Shown: in pieces, positions 1 to 10,430 of the stretch
Position numbering within the stretch: the first letter of the stretch is position 1
Layout of the letters: each line of letters begins with the position of its first letter
From: Caulobacter sp. CCH9-E1
Lineage (GTDB): Bacteria; Pseudomonadota; Alphaproteobacteria; Caulobacterales; Caulobacteraceae
Assembly: GCF_001556515.1 (NCBI RefSeq)
Contig: NZ_LSJA01000208.1
Coordinates: 1 to 17,581 of the forward strand
Reading direction: 5' to 3'
Length of the DNA stretch: 17,581 nucleotides
Translations under genes and position numbers: made by a program
The notes under the pieces: generated by a model
Database searches by the model: none
What the model was told of the DNA's origin: nothing
The model's input: the letters and a program-made list of their open reading frames with translations, nothing else

Positions 1-1254
1 GTCCAGGTGCCCGCCAGTGATGTGCTCGACCAGGGCGCCCAGGGCGGTGGTCGGGGGCGGGGCGGCCAGCGGGGAGCCCTTGCGGTCCGCGGCGGCGAAG
101 CGGCCGGTCAGCAGGCCCATGGCCGCGCTCTCGACATAGCCCTCGACGCCGGTGACCTGGCCCGCGAAGCGCAGGCGCGGCTGGGCCTTCATCCGCAGCG
201 ACTTGTCGAGCAGCTTCGGCGAATTGATGAAGGTGTTGCGGTGCAGGCCGCCCAGGCGCGCGAACTGGGCGTTCTCAAGGCCCGGGATCATCCGGAAGGT
301 CTCGGCCTGGACGCCGTGCTTCAGCTTGGTCTGGAAGCCGACCATGTTCCACAGCGTGCCCAGGGCGTTGTCCTGGCGCAGCTGGACGATGGCGTAGGCC
401 TTCACGGTCGGGTCGCGCGGATTGGTCAGGCCCACCGGCTTCATTGGCCCGTGGCGCAGGGTCTCGCGGCCGCGCTCGGCCATGACCTCGATCGGCAGGC
501 AGCCGTCGAAATAGGGGACGTTCTCCCACTCCTTGAACTCGGACTTGGGACCGGCCAGCAGGGCGTCGATGAAGGCCTCGTACTGCGCCTTGTTCATCGG
601 GCAGTTGATGTAGGCGGCCGCGTCGCCGCCGGGGCCTTCCTTGTCGTAGCGCGACTGGCGCCAGGCGACGTCCATGTTGATCGAGTCGTAGTGGATGATC
701 GGCGCGATGGCGTCGAAGAACGACAGCTGGCCCTCGCCGGTCAGGTCCAGGATCGCCTGGGCCAGGGCCGGCGAGGTGAGGGGACCGGTGGCGACGATGA
801 CGTTGTCCCATTCGGCCGGCGGCAGGCCGGCGATCTCCTCGCGGACGATCGTCACGAAGGGATGTTCAGACAGGCGCTTGGTGACCTCGGCCGAGAAGCC
901 GTCGCGGTCGACGGCCAGGGCGCCGCCGGCCGGCACCTGGTGCTGGTCGGCGCAAGACATGATCAGGCTGTCCAGCTTGCGCATCTCGGCGTGCAGCAGG
1001 CCCACGGCGTTGAACTGCCAGTCGTCCGAGCGGAACGAATTGGAACAGACCATCTCGGCCAAGCCATCGGTCTGGTGGGCGTCGGTGCGGATTTCTTTTA
1101 CTTGCCCTACCGCTTCGCTGCTTGAGGGCTCGTCCCTGCGCATCTCGTGCAGGATCACCGGCACGCCGCTCTGGGCGATCTGCCAGGCGGCTTCGGAGCC
1201 GGCCAGGCCCCCGCCGACGATGTGAACGGGCTGATAGGTCGAATTCGTGGTCAT
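1..1254 (-). CDS. trmFO: tRNA (m5U54) methyltransferase TrmFO, C-terminus cut off by window edge
   Basis: Folate- and FAD-dependent enzyme that methylates U54 in the T-loop of tRNA using methylenetetrahydrofolate; cytoplasmic. The reading frame is open from ATG 1254 to base 1 (418 codons), so roughly the last 30-60 residues are missing. Visible: the FAD-binding motif [11 protein letters not shown] (residues 14-24), the [10 protein letters not shown] segment with a conserved Cys (Cys70), a second conserved Cys in YINCPMN, and family blocks [39 protein letters not shown] and [15 protein letters not shown]. Both cysteines known to be needed in the family are present. The start follows from alignment of the FAD motif; there is no strong ribosome site, but a TATAG lies close upstream, so a short or absent leader is possible. 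A segment of about 11 low-GC codons (1093-1125) interrupts the usual MR...HQTDG spacing (see findings). Divergent from the membrane protein array. Confidence 0.95.
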   Translation of the reverse strand, partial: MTTNSTYQPVHIVGGGLAGSEAAWQIAQSGVPVILHEMRRDEPSSSEAVGQVKEIRTDAHQTDGLAEMVCSNSFRSDDWQFNAVGLLHAEMRKLDSLIMSCADQHQVPAGGALAVDRDGFSAEVTKRLSEHPFVTIVREEIAGLPPAEWDNVIVATGPLTSPALAQAILDLTGEGQLSFFDAIAPIIHYDSINMDVAWRQSRYDKEGPGGDAAAYINCPMNKAQYEAFIDALLAGPKSEFKEWENVPYFDGCLPIEVMAERGRETLRHGPMKPVGLTNPRDPTVKAYAIVQLRQDNALGTLWNMVGFQTKLKHGVQAETFRMIPGLENAQFARLGGLHRNTFINSPKLLDKSLRMKAQPRLRFAGQVTGVEGYVESAAMGLLTGRFAAADRKGSPLAAPPPTTALGALVEHITGGHLD

Positions 1255-1351
1255 GGGGCGCCCTATACCCCCGGCTGTCGCTTGGCGAAACCTCGTGTAG
1301 GCTGATGGTTCGTGGCGCGCGTTCGCGCGTGGGCCGGCCCGGGGAGGGGAC
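1255..1351. promoter_or_regulatory. Divergent intergenic region between trmFO and the membrane protein array
   Basis: This 97-base gap must hold the promoters of trmFO (leftward) and of the four-gene membrane array (rightward). A good Shine-Dalgarno, GGGGAGGGGA, ends just before ATG 1352. On the minus strand a TATAG sits about a dozen bases before the trmFO ATG. I could not identify convincing paired -35/-10 elements in either direction. Confidence 0.35.
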
Positions 1352-2290
1352 ATGGCGAGATTCGCGGTGGGCGAGGCGGCGACGTCGGGCTTTGGCGTGG
1401 TCGTGCGGCATCCTCTGGCCGTCGGCGGCTGGGCCCTGGCCCTGGTGGTGGGGCTGATCGTTCCGGCCATTGTCGGCCTTTTCTGGCTCGGCCCGGAGTT
1501 CGCGCGTCTGATCCAGATGGCGCTGACCCAGAAAGCCGGCGCGACCGATCCTGGCATGTTCGACGATTTCATGCGGACCCAGTCGAGCATGACCGCCTTG
1601 AACATCCTCTACTGGCTGTGGTCCTCGTTCGTACGGGCGGTGCTGTGCGGAGCCGTTTTCCGCGCGGTGCTGATGCCGGAAGCCTCGGCCTGGGCCTTCC
1701 TGCGGATCGGCGGACGCGAGCTTTGGCTGACCCTGCTGTTCGTCGTGGAGCAGGTGCTGGCCATGATCGTCATCTTCATCGTCGCCCTGCTGATTGTCGT
1801 CTTGACCGCGGTGGTGGCGGTCAGCGGCGGCGAGCAGGCGAAGACGGCGGTGATCATCGTGGCGAGCTCTGCGACGGCGATCGCGGCGGGGGTTCTGATC
1901 TGGGTGGCGCTGCGCTTGTCGCTGGCCGCGCCGATGACCTTCGCCGACGCTCAGTTCCGCCTGTTCGAGTCCTGGACCCTGACGCGCGGCCAGGGCTGGC
2001 GGTTGCTGGGCATGGCCCTGCTGGTCGTATTCTTCATCCTGCTGATGGAGATGCTGGTCGGCGCCGCGGCGTTCGGCGTCGTCGTGGCGGCGGGCGGTTC
2101 GCTGGAAGCGATCCGCGGACCTGGCGCGCTGGAAGCCTTCATCTCCAGGCCGCCGATCGCGCTGCTGACGGACCTCTGGCCCTGGCTGCTGGGCCTGAGC
2201 GCGCTGGGGGCCGTGTTCAGCGCCGTGCTGCAGGCGGTGTTCTGGGCGCCCTGGGCCGCGGCGCATAAGGCCTTGACCGCCGAGGCCTAG
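1352..2290 (+). CDS. Polytopic membrane protein, paralog 1 of 4
   Basis: Function unknown. 312 residues, mostly hydrophobic, with about six predicted membrane segments (around 23-45, 84-104, 124-158, 165-190, 217-248, 272-296). Three blocks recur in the following genes: an N-terminal SGF..VVRHPL.V..WAL stretch (12-30), a central [16 protein letters not shown] block (104-120), and [20 protein letters not shown] (187-206) followed by [14 protein letters not shown]. The last block resembles the membrane domain found in glycerophosphodiester phosphodiesterase-type and YciC-like inner membrane proteins, where 'RLS...P....G...A...SW.LT.G..WR..G' is typical; this is family-level resemblance only, and no catalytic domain is attached. 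ATG 1352 is chosen because GGGGAGGGGA precedes it and the N-terminus matches paralog 4 (M.RF....A..SGF). First gene of a same-strand run of four. Confidence 0.85.
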   Translation: MARFAVGEAATSGFGVVVRHPLAVGGWALALVVGLIVPAIVGLFWLGPEFARLIQMALTQKAGATDPGMFDDFMRTQSSMTALNILYWLWSSFVRAVLCGAVFRAVLMPEASAWAFLRIGGRELWLTLLFVVEQVLAMIVIFIVALLIVVLTAVVAVSGGEQAKTAVIIVASSATAIAAGVLIWVALRLSLAAPMTFADAQFRLFESWTLTRGQGWRLLGMALLVVFFILLMEMLVGAAAFGVVVAAGGSLEAIRGPGALEAFISRPPIALLTDLWPWLLGLSALGAVFSAVLQAVFWAPWAAAHKALTAEA

Positions 2291-2357
2291 CCAAGGCCTT
2301 AGATTGTCAGGGCCCGCGCGACTCGGCGGTGGGCGGCGCGGAAGGGAACTTGATCGG

Positions 2358-3113
2358 ATGGCGGACGGACCGGCGAGCGTCGGAAGCTTGCTGAAGGCGG
2401 CGATCTCGCGCATGGGCGCGGCGCAGGTGTCATGCCTGGCCGCCCTGGTCGTGGCGGTGGTCCTGACGGTCTCGACGAACGCCTTGCCGCTGGCGCTCCG
2501 CCCGCTGGCCGTTCTGGTCGCCACCGTGATCGCCCAAGGCGCGCTGTACCGCCATGCGTTCGGCCGCAGCCCGGGGATCAACGGGCTGCGCTGGGGGCGC
2601 GACGAGTGGCGCCTGCTGGGCGCGCACCTGATGGGGCTGGGTCTCTTCCTGCTGATCGGCTCGATCCTGCTGATCGTGATCGGCGCTATCACGCTGGGCG
2701 TGGCCCGGGCCAGCGCGCCTCAGCTGGATGTCGGCTCCGCCCAGGCCTGGCGTGCGGCGCTGGCCAATGCCGGACCGGCGGGCTTCGTCGCGGGGCTCGC
2801 GCCGCTAGTCGCCCTGGCGATCCTGACTTGGCTGGCGCTGCGCCTGTCCTTCACCGCGCCCGCCACGGTCGCCGAGTCCGGGATTCGCGTGCTCAGCGCC
2901 TTTCCGCTGACCAAGGGCAAGGTTTCGATGTTGCTGCTTCCGGGCGTCTTTGCGCTGCCCATGGCGGCCAACCTGCTTTATGCCCTCGCGCCGCCCCGGG
3001 GAGTCGTCTCGACGGCGGGCTCCGCCATATTGGCCTATGTCGTGATGGCGCCGATCTGGTCGGTTATGATGGCCTATCTCTACCGCCAAAGCGCGGTCTC
3101 ACAGGACGCTTAG
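2358..3113 (+). CDS. Polytopic membrane protein, paralog 2 of 4
   Basis: 251 residues, about five to six membrane segments, function unknown. It is the most divergent and shortest copy: the N-terminal block is weak, but the central YRHAFGRSPGINGLRWGRDE (64-83) aligns with the RLG..E block of the others, and ALRLSFTAPATVAESGIRVL (160-179) followed by SAFPLTKGK is the same C-terminal signature. The frame extends upstream to a TTG at 2304, but ATG 2358 is preferred: GGAAGGGAAC lies about ten bases ahead and the extra residues are charged and not shared with the paralogs. Its TAG stop is immediately followed by the ATG of paralog 3, so the two are almost certainly translationally coupled. The 67-base gap from paralog 1 shows no terminator. 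Confidence 0.83.
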   Translation: MADGPASVGSLLKAAISRMGAAQVSCLAALVVAVVLTVSTNALPLALRPLAVLVATVIAQGALYRHAFGRSPGINGLRWGRDEWRLLGAHLMGLGLFLLIGSILLIVIGAITLGVARASAPQLDVGSAQAWRAALANAGPAGFVAGLAPLVALAILTWLALRLSFTAPATVAESGIRVLSAFPLTKGKVSMLLLPGVFALPMAANLLYALAPPRGVVSTAGSAILAYVVMAPIWSVMMAYLYRQSAVSQDA

Positions 3114-3998
3114 ATGTCTGTTCGCCCCACCGACGCGGCTCTTGAAGGTCTTCGCACCATGCGGCGCAAGCCGTTGGCGGTGCTGGCCTGGGCGGCGTTC
3201 TCCCTGGTCATGCTGCCGATCCTGGGCCTGATCGCCAAGATCGTGCTGGGCGACGAAGGCCGCACGGCGCTGGCTGGCCGCGTCGGCTCGGCCGATCCGC
3301 GCGAGCTGCTCGATCTGGTCACCCATCTTGGCGGCGCGATGGTGCTGCTGATCGCCCTGGCCCTGGTGCTGGGCGCGGTGCTGCAGGCGGCGATCATCCG
3401 GTCGGTGATCGAGCCCAACAACGACCGCCTGGCCTATCTGCGCCTGGGACGCGAGGAGGTGCAGCTGCTGATCGTCTCGCTGATCACCTGGGCGGCCGCC
3501 CTGGGCGTGACGGTGATCCCGTCCGGCGCGGTCGTGCTGGGCGCGGCGCTGCTGTCGGGAGCCGCGGCCGGCTGGTTCGCCACCCTGGGCGCGCTGGCGG
3601 TCATCGGCTTGTCGATGTGGGTCGCCGTGCGCCTGTCCCTGCTGGGACCGCACGCGTTCTCCCACCACCACATCGATATCCGCGCCGCCTGGATCCAGAC
3701 CCACGGCCAGTTCTTCCGCCTGCTGGCCATGTTCGGCATGACGATCGTGATGAGCGCGATCGTTTCGATCATCGGCGCCGCCGTCTCGGGCGTGCTCGGC
3801 AACGTGATGAGCGGCGGCATCGACCCCGCCGACGGCGGCGTTGTCGCCAGCCATCCGGGGCTGATCCTGACCTTGCTGGCCAACATGCTGCTGGCCCCGA
3901 TCTTCCTGACGCTGCAGACGGTGATCGTGGTCTCGGCGCCCGCCAAGGCCTTCGCCCACCTGAATCAGGACGAGATCGAGGCGGGCCTGCACGACTAG
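3114..3998 (+). CDS. Polytopic membrane protein, paralog 3 of 4
   Basis: 294 residues, around six membrane segments, function unknown. The three family blocks are all clear: G.RTMRRKPLAVLAWA (12-27), IRSVIEPNNDRLAYLRLGRE (95-114), and VAVRLSLLGPHAFSHHHIDI (170-189) followed by RAAWIQTHGQFFRLL. A His-rich patch (SHHHIDIR) replaces the usual TFAD/TFET sequence and is unique to this copy. Start ATG 3114 directly abuts the previous stop, with AGGA eight to nine bases upstream inside the preceding gene. The coupling argues for equimolar synthesis with paralog 2, and so possibly a shared complex (inference). Confidence 0.85.
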   Translation: MSVRPTDAALEGLRTMRRKPLAVLAWAAFSLVMLPILGLIAKIVLGDEGRTALAGRVGSADPRELLDLVTHLGGAMVLLIALALVLGAVLQAAIIRSVIEPNNDRLAYLRLGREEVQLLIVSLITWAAALGVTVIPSGAVVLGAALLSGAAAGWFATLGALAVIGLSMWVAVRLSLLGPHAFSHHHIDIRAAWIQTHGQFFRLLAMFGMTIVMSAIVSIIGAAVSGVLGNVMSGGIDPADGGVVASHPGLILTLLANMLLAPIFLTLQTVIVVSAPAKAFAHLNQDEIEAGLHD

Positions 3999-4081
3999 AT
4001 CGGAAAAGTCGCAAGCGGACTCTGTCGAAGCGGCGCGAACCTTGTTAGGGCTAGGGCCTGTCCGCAAAGCAAGAGTACGAC

Positions 4082-4996
4082 ATGCCCAGGTTCTCGGCCT
4101 CCGACGCCGCCTTCTCCGGTTTTCGACTGGTGCGGGAGAACTTGAAGACCATCGCCATCTGGGCGGCGGTGATGACGGTGCTGTCGATCATCTCCAACGT
4201 GCTGGCGATCCAGTACTTCGGGGTGAAGCTCGAGGCCCTGATGTCCTACGTCTCCGACAACAGCAACCCGGATCCGGAGGAGTTCTTCCGCCGCGCCGCG
4301 GACTTGACGCCGCTGATGCTGTGGTCGCTGCCCTACAGCCTGATCGTCAACGGCGTGATCTTCGCGGCCCTCAATCGCCTCGTGCTGCGGCCCCAGGACA
4401 GCCGGTTCGCCTACCTGCGCCTGGGCAAGCCGGAGCTGCGCCAGGCGGTGGTCTGGGTGCTGACCAGCATGATCCTGATGGGCGTGCTGTTCGTCGGCTC
4501 GCTGGTCGCGGGTTTCCTCGGCGCTATGGGCGGACCGACAGGAGCGTTCCTGGCGCTGCTGGGCCTGGTCGGCTCGTTCTGCGTGGTCATCTATCTGGCC
4601 GTGCGGCTGTCGTTCGCGCCCGCCGTCACGTTCGAGACCGAGAAGGTCACGATCTTCAAGTCGATGCCCGAGACCAAGGGGCTCTTCTGGCCGCTGCTGG
4701 GCGCCTATCTGCTGGCGGTGGTGATGAGCATCATCGTCGTGCTGCTGATCTGGACGATCGTCTCGGCCATCGGCCTGATCGCCTCGGGCGACCTGTCGGC
4801 GACGGGCAAGATGCTGCGCGCCGACACCAGCTCGCTGCAGGCCTATTTCACGCCGGCGGGCATCGTTCAGGCGCTGTTCTCGGGCGTGATCTCGGTCCTG
4901 ACCACGCTGATCGTGTTCGGCCCGGCGCCCACCATCTATCGCGAACTGAAGGGCGGTTCGCCCAGCGCGACGCCGGGTGGCGCGGGCGCTTGGTAG
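4082..4996 (+). CDS. Polytopic membrane protein, paralog 4 of 4
   Basis: 304 residues, about six membrane segments, function unknown. The N-terminus M.RFSASDAAFSGFRLVREN matches paralog 1. The central LNRLVLRPQDSRFAYLRLGK block (97-116) is closest to paralog 3. The C-terminal signature is LAVRLSFAPAVTFETEKVTI (172-191) followed by FKSMPETKGLFWPLLG. The 83-base gap after paralog 3 (3999-4081) has no clear terminator and may hold a secondary promoter. Ribosome site upstream of ATG 4082 is weak (AAGAG). Its stop lies 7 bases from the convergent stop of the ClbS-like gene, with no hairpin between them; a 9-base direct repeat, GCGGGCGCT, occurs at 4982-4990 and 4997-5005. Confidence 0.85.
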   Translation: MPRFSASDAAFSGFRLVRENLKTIAIWAAVMTVLSIISNVLAIQYFGVKLEALMSYVSDNSNPDPEEFFRRAADLTPLMLWSLPYSLIVNGVIFAALNRLVLRPQDSRFAYLRLGKPELRQAVVWVLTSMILMGVLFVGSLVAGFLGAMGGPTGAFLALLGLVGSFCVVIYLAVRLSFAPAVTFETEKVTIFKSMPETKGLFWPLLGAYLLAVVMSIIVVLLIWTIVSAIGLIASGDLSATGKMLRADTSSLQAYFTPAGIVQALFSGVISVLTTLIVFGPAPTIYRELKGGSPSATPGGAGAW

Positions 4997-5003
4997 GCGG
5001 GCG

Positions 5004-5504
5004 CTAGGTCTTCAGCCACTTGCGAATCCGGCCCCGCGCATTGGCGTAGGGCGAGGACGTGTTGAACTGGATCATCCGGCCCTTGGTCCATTTGTCGTAC
5101 CAGGGGCGGCCGTAGAGTTCGGCGTCGGAGCGCGCCGAGATGGTCTCGATCAGGCGCGCCTTGGCCAGGGTCAGGCGTTCCAGTCGTTGGGGCCAGTCCA
5201 GCGCGCGGTAGTCGGCGTAGAACTTGCCGGCCAGCGAGCCCAATTGGTTCCACCCGAAGCCCGTCTCGGGGAAATCGACGGGCTGGCCCCGATCGTCGCG
5301 ATCCAGCCATTTCAGGACCAGCTCGTTCCAGCCGATCAGATAGGCGACCAGATCCGCCGGGCTCATCAGCGTCCCGGCGGCATGGCCTGGGAGCGTGGTC
5401 TCGTCGACCCGCTCCAGAGGCGTCCGGGCCAGGTCCGCCATCAGCCTGTCGAACGTCAGGTCGATCGCGGCCAACAGCTCGGCCTTGGAGGCAGGAACGG
5501 CCAC
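5004..5504 (-). CDS. ClbS/DfsB family (DUF1706) four-helix bundle protein
   Basis: 166 residues, soluble, no signal peptide. It matches the ClbS/DfsB family throughout: N-terminal MAVPASKAELLAAID, SPADLVAYLIGWNELVLKWL around 48-67, FPETGFGWNQLGSLAGKFYA, and the C-terminal hallmark ELYGRPWYDKWTKGRMIQFN directly followed by TSSPYANARGRI. In the family, ClbS of colibactin-producing E. coli hydrolyses the cyclopropane warhead of colibactin and protects the producer's DNA; most other members have no known substrate. Start is GTG 5504, chosen because it gives the conserved MAVP N-terminus and has TTAGGGACGG just ahead. It begins 8 nt after the uvrA stop, so it is very likely co-transcribed with uvrA and LexA-controlled. 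There is no colibactin-type synthesis gene in the window, so a role in damage tolerance is inference. Confidence 0.9.
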   Translation of the reverse strand: MAVPASKAELLAAIDLTFDRLMADLARTPLERVDETTLPGHAAGTLMSPADLVAYLIGWNELVLKWLDRDDRGQPVDFPETGFGWNQLGSLAGKFYADYRALDWPQRLERLTLAKARLIETISARSDAELYGRPWYDKWTKGRMIQFNTSSPYANARGRIRKWLKT

Positions 5505-5512
5505 GGCCGTCC

Positions 5513-8422
<2,910 letters not shown>

Positions 8423-8500
8423 GTTTTCCGGAACGTTGGGCCGCCCGATTGGTGGCGGCGCAGCGGCTATATGTAGGGCTCGATCCGGGAATTAACACAA

Positions 8501-8515
8501 GAACAAGATGCGAAC
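8501..8515 (-). promoter_or_regulatory. LexA (SOS) box upstream of uvrA
   Basis: On the minus strand the sequence reads GTTC-N7-GTTC with spacer GCATCTT, an exact match to the alphaproteobacterial SOS box (direct repeat GTTC-N7-GTTC). It lies 79 nt upstream of the uvrA ATG. uvrA is a classic LexA target, so this should impose SOS control on uvrA and, by read-through, on the ClbS-like gene. I could not assign paired -35/-10 elements confidently. Confidence 0.85.
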
Positions 8516-8538
8516 AAATGTCGCGCGCGCGAGGCCAA

Positions 8539-8570
8539 GCTTCTGCTGACAGCGGATGTCAGCATGAAGC
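8539..8570. repeat. Strong imperfect palindrome between uvrA and the small-protein gene
   Basis: Inverted repeat: GCTTC-T-GCTGACA, loop GCGGA, TGTCAGC-A-(bulged T)-GAAGC. That is 13 paired bases with a 5-base loop and one bulge. No T-run follows on either strand, so it is not a standard intrinsic terminator. It may be a protein-binding dyad or a leader hairpin. It sits 24 bases from the LexA box and 134 bases before the small-protein ATG. Confidence 0.5.
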
Positions 8571-8703
8571 GCGCGGGGCGCCCATCTTCGCGTCGGGCCG
8601 TTCGTCTTTCCTAAACCCTGTTTGGAAGCGGGTTCTTCAAGGGGCGGTGCTTTACAGCTCCATCTTGGGTCGAGTTGGGGCCCGCCGGAGAGGGACCGGA
8701 ACC

Positions 8704-8865
8704 ATGGCCAAGGCAGAGGCCGAGAGCGTCAAGCAGGCAGCCAAGCACGGCGCGTTCAACAGCATGCGTCCGCCGAAGCCGCGCTCGGTGGTCATCGATG
8801 GCCTGGTGTTCATCGGCGGCGTCGGGGCGCTGCTTTGGGTCCTCTGCAACATGGCCCCGACCTAG
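8704..8865 (+). CDS. Small single-pass membrane protein A (53 aa), paralog of the one at 9808
   Basis: Function unknown. A charged N-terminal half (Lys-rich, residues 1-27, ending PPKPRS) is followed by one hydrophobic segment, IDGLVFIGGVGALLWVL (31-47), and a short tail. Basic residues before the segment predict N-in, C-out topology; Asp32 lies at the membrane edge. Over the last 28 residues 23 are identical to the protein at 9808-9957, which argues strongly that both are real, translated genes. ATG 8704 is preceded by GGAGAGGGACC. Divergent from uvrA; whether the LexA box 189 bases upstream also acts on it is unknown. Size and shape recall small regulatory membrane peptides, but no family is recognised. 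Confidence 0.75.
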   Translation: MAKAEAESVKQAAKHGAFNSMRPPKPRSVVIDGLVFIGGVGALLWVLCNMAPT

Positions 8866-8996
8866 AGGCTCGCCCGGCGTTCGCGCGCCTGCGGGACCTA
8901 CGCTCCCAGCTCGGGCGCCGCAAGGCCACGCCACGGTCGCGAAAACGGCGTTATCCCGGCGTGACCTCGCCCTCCAGCTTGGCCGGGGGACAGCGG
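8866..8996. other. Intergenic gap between small protein A and the broken gene
   Basis: Non-coding stretch of 131 bases with no convincing promoter, terminator or repeat. It ends with a clear Shine-Dalgarno (GGGGGA, 8985-8990) for the ATG at 8997. Confidence 0.4.
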
Positions 8997-9673
8997 ATGG
9001 CGCGGGGGAGGGGATCCAGGCGGTGGCTCGCCGCGTCGGGCGGTCTGTTGATCAACGGCCTGATCCTCGGCGCGTTGATCCAGCTGGAGGCTCCGCCGGT
9101 GGTCGCGGACGATGCGCCGGTATTGTTGCTCGACCTCGAGCGCGCGCCCCGGTCACGCGCCGCGGATCGACCTTCCCGCTCCAGGCCTGGCCGCCGTTCA
9201 GCCACGTCCCGACAAAGCGCCGCGCCCGCGCCGATGGCGTCGCCGAGGAGGGCGTGTCGGGCCGCCCCGCTGCGGAGACGACGCCCGAGATCGAAGACCG
9301 TTGGAGAATGGACCCCAGGGCCGTCGACCGCTGGAAGCTGACCGAAGGCGTCCCTGAGTGGGGATGGGGACGCTATTACCGGGCGTGCAAAGGCCTCTCC
9401 AGCGAGCACATGACGCCGGACGAGAAGGAGCGATGCTACGGCGGCTGGAGAGATCGCAAGGACAAGCGTCCATCGCCCGCCTTCGTCGGTCCCATCGACG
9501 AAATCCCGTGGCAAACGCCGACCCGCGACAGCAAGTCGCGGGTCGAGGGCGAAGGCTCGCGCAAGCAGCGTTGTCGCGACTATCGTCGTGGCCAGACGCC
9601 AGGATTTTCTGAACGAAATCTGAGCTCTACGGGCGCGCCGCCGCCTAGCCTTCGCGAGGGCGGCTGCTTCTAG
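8997..9673 (+). pseudogene. Membrane-anchored protein gene broken by an apparent 1-nt frameshift near 9147-9150
   Basis: From ATG 8997 (GGGGGA six bases upstream) the frame encodes a basic N-terminus, a single hydrophobic anchor LLINGLILGALIQLEAPP and an acidic PVLLLDLERAP. It then turns into Arg/Ser/Pro-rich nonsense and stops. One frame over, coherent protein runs on from about 9150 to TAG 9671-9673: TRRGSTFPLQAWPPF, WRMDPRAVDRWKLTEG, WGWGRYYRACKGLSSEHMTP, then DEKERCYGGW and a C-terminal LREGGCF. Adding one C to the four-C run at 9147-9150 joins the halves as ...LDLERAPPVTRRGS..., giving about 225 residues. An N-terminal anchor, Pro-rich linker and Cys-containing C-terminal domain suggest a periplasmic domain, loosely TonB-like in layout, but no family is recognised. 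It could be true gene decay, phase variation or a sequencing error. A strong terminator follows at once. Confidence 0.6.
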
Positions 9674-9674
9674 G

Positions 9675-9714
9675 AGCGAACGCCGTTGGCCCATCTCGGG
9701 GGCGTTCGCTTTTG
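9675..9714 (+). terminator. Intrinsic terminator after the broken membrane-anchored gene
   Basis: Perfect 10-base stem AGCGAACGCC (9675-9684) / GGCGTTCGCT (9701-9710), loop of 16 bases, followed by a short T-run (TTTGCTC). It begins two bases after the TAG at 9671-9673, which supports that frame as the true end of the gene. Confidence 0.8.
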
Positions 9715-9807
9715 CTCAACCTTCTTTCGAAGCCCGTCGTTCAGCGTGATTTCTGAAAACGTTTGCGGTCGGGCCTGGGGCTCGAGGCAATCGGAACCAC
9801 CCTCGTC

Positions 9808-9957
9808 ATGTCGCAGGACACCGCCAAGCAGGACGCCAAGCGCGAAGCCTTCAAAGCCCTCAACACCGGCAAGCCGCGCTCGGTGATCATCGACGGGCTG
9901 GTGTTCATCGGCGGCGTCGGATCGCTGCTCTGGGTCCTGCGGCACATGACGCCTTAG
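9808..9957 (+). CDS. Small single-pass membrane protein B (49 aa), paralog of the one at 8704
   Basis: Function unknown. A charged N-terminus rich in Lys, Asp and Gln ends in GKPRS, followed by the hydrophobic segment IIDGLVFIGGVGSLLWVL (27-44) and RHMTP. The membrane segment with its flanks is nearly identical to protein A, while the N-terminal regions differ apart from being charged. This pattern implies that the TM segment and its KPRS lead are under selection. The frame is open upstream to a TTG at 9763, but ATG 9808 gives a length and start comparable to protein A. Its ribosome site is weak; CGGAACC occurs upstream of both genes. The stop is 8 bases from the convergent DUF1203 stop. Confidence 0.72.
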   Translation: MSQDTAKQDAKREAFKALNTGKPRSVIIDGLVFIGGVGSLLWVLRHMTP

Positions 9958-9965
9958 GCGGCGCT

Positions 9966-10430
9966 CTAGGCCCTGTCGATACGCGCCGCGTAGCAGCCCC
10001 ACTTGGCGTAGTGAGCGTGCAGGTAGGCGATGTCCGGATCCTCGAATAACGTCTCGATCAGAGCATCCGCCGCCGCGCCTTCGGTCACATCGGCGGCGCG
10101 CATCATCCCGCTGACGTCAAACGCCCTCAGAGACAGCAGGCGGCGCCTCAGCGCGGGCGGCATCTCACCGACGGTCGAGACCGCCTCGACGCCCTCCCGC
10201 ACGAAGATCGCATGACTGGCGCGGAACGGCGTCGGCGCGGGCTGATGCTCGTAGTTGATCAGGATCAGGGTCTCGCCGGGACGCGCGTCGTCCAGGCTGA
10301 CGCGGCAGGGAAAGCCCAGCGGCGCGTCGGCGATGACGCGCCGGGCGCCGCGCGCGGCCAATGCCTCGTCATCCAACTGGAACAGGGGCGCGAAGGGCTC
10401 GGGCGATAGGCTGGTCACGGCGTAGGACAT
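9966..10430 (-). CDS. DUF1203 family protein
   Basis: 154 residues, predicted soluble. It matches DUF1203 from end to end: LSPEPFAPLFQLDDEALAAR (residues 8-27), then GARRVIAD, GFPCRVSLDDARPGETLILI and NYEHQP, then PFRASHAIFVREGV. The biochemical function of the family is not known. ATG 10430 is chosen because it starts the conserved domain and AAGGGAG lies about nine bases ahead; a longer open frame upstream is unlike any DUF1203 N-terminus and probably untranslated. The gene stands alone, convergent with small protein B and divergent from the ABC-F gene. Confidence 0.88.
   Translation of the reverse strand: MSYAVTSLSPEPFAPLFQLDDEALAARGARRVIADAPLGFPCRVSLDDARPGETLILINYEHQPAPTPFRASHAIFVREGVEAVSTVGEMPPALRRRLLSLRAFDVSGMMRAADVTEGAAADALIETLFEDPDIAYLHAHYAKWGCYAARIDRA

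Noticed and set aside
866..2692. A 608-codon minus-strand frame across trmFO and the first membrane proteins
   Set aside because: Product is Arg/Gln/His-rich and out of frame with trmFO; it overlaps three well-supported genes.
8501..8703. LexA control of the small protein at 8704
   Set aside because: The box is 189 bases upstream of its ATG, with no promoter seen between; control by it is possible but not supported.
9141..9160. Programmed ribosomal frameshift in the broken membrane-anchored gene
   Set aside because: No X-XXY-YYZ slippery heptamer and no clear downstream pseudoknot; a missing C in the CCCC run is simpler.
8951..9694. A 247-codon minus-strand frame opposite the broken membrane-anchored gene
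   Set aside because: The plus-strand reading has a ribosome site, an anchor, a coherent C-terminal domain and a terminator at its stop; the minus frame has none of these.
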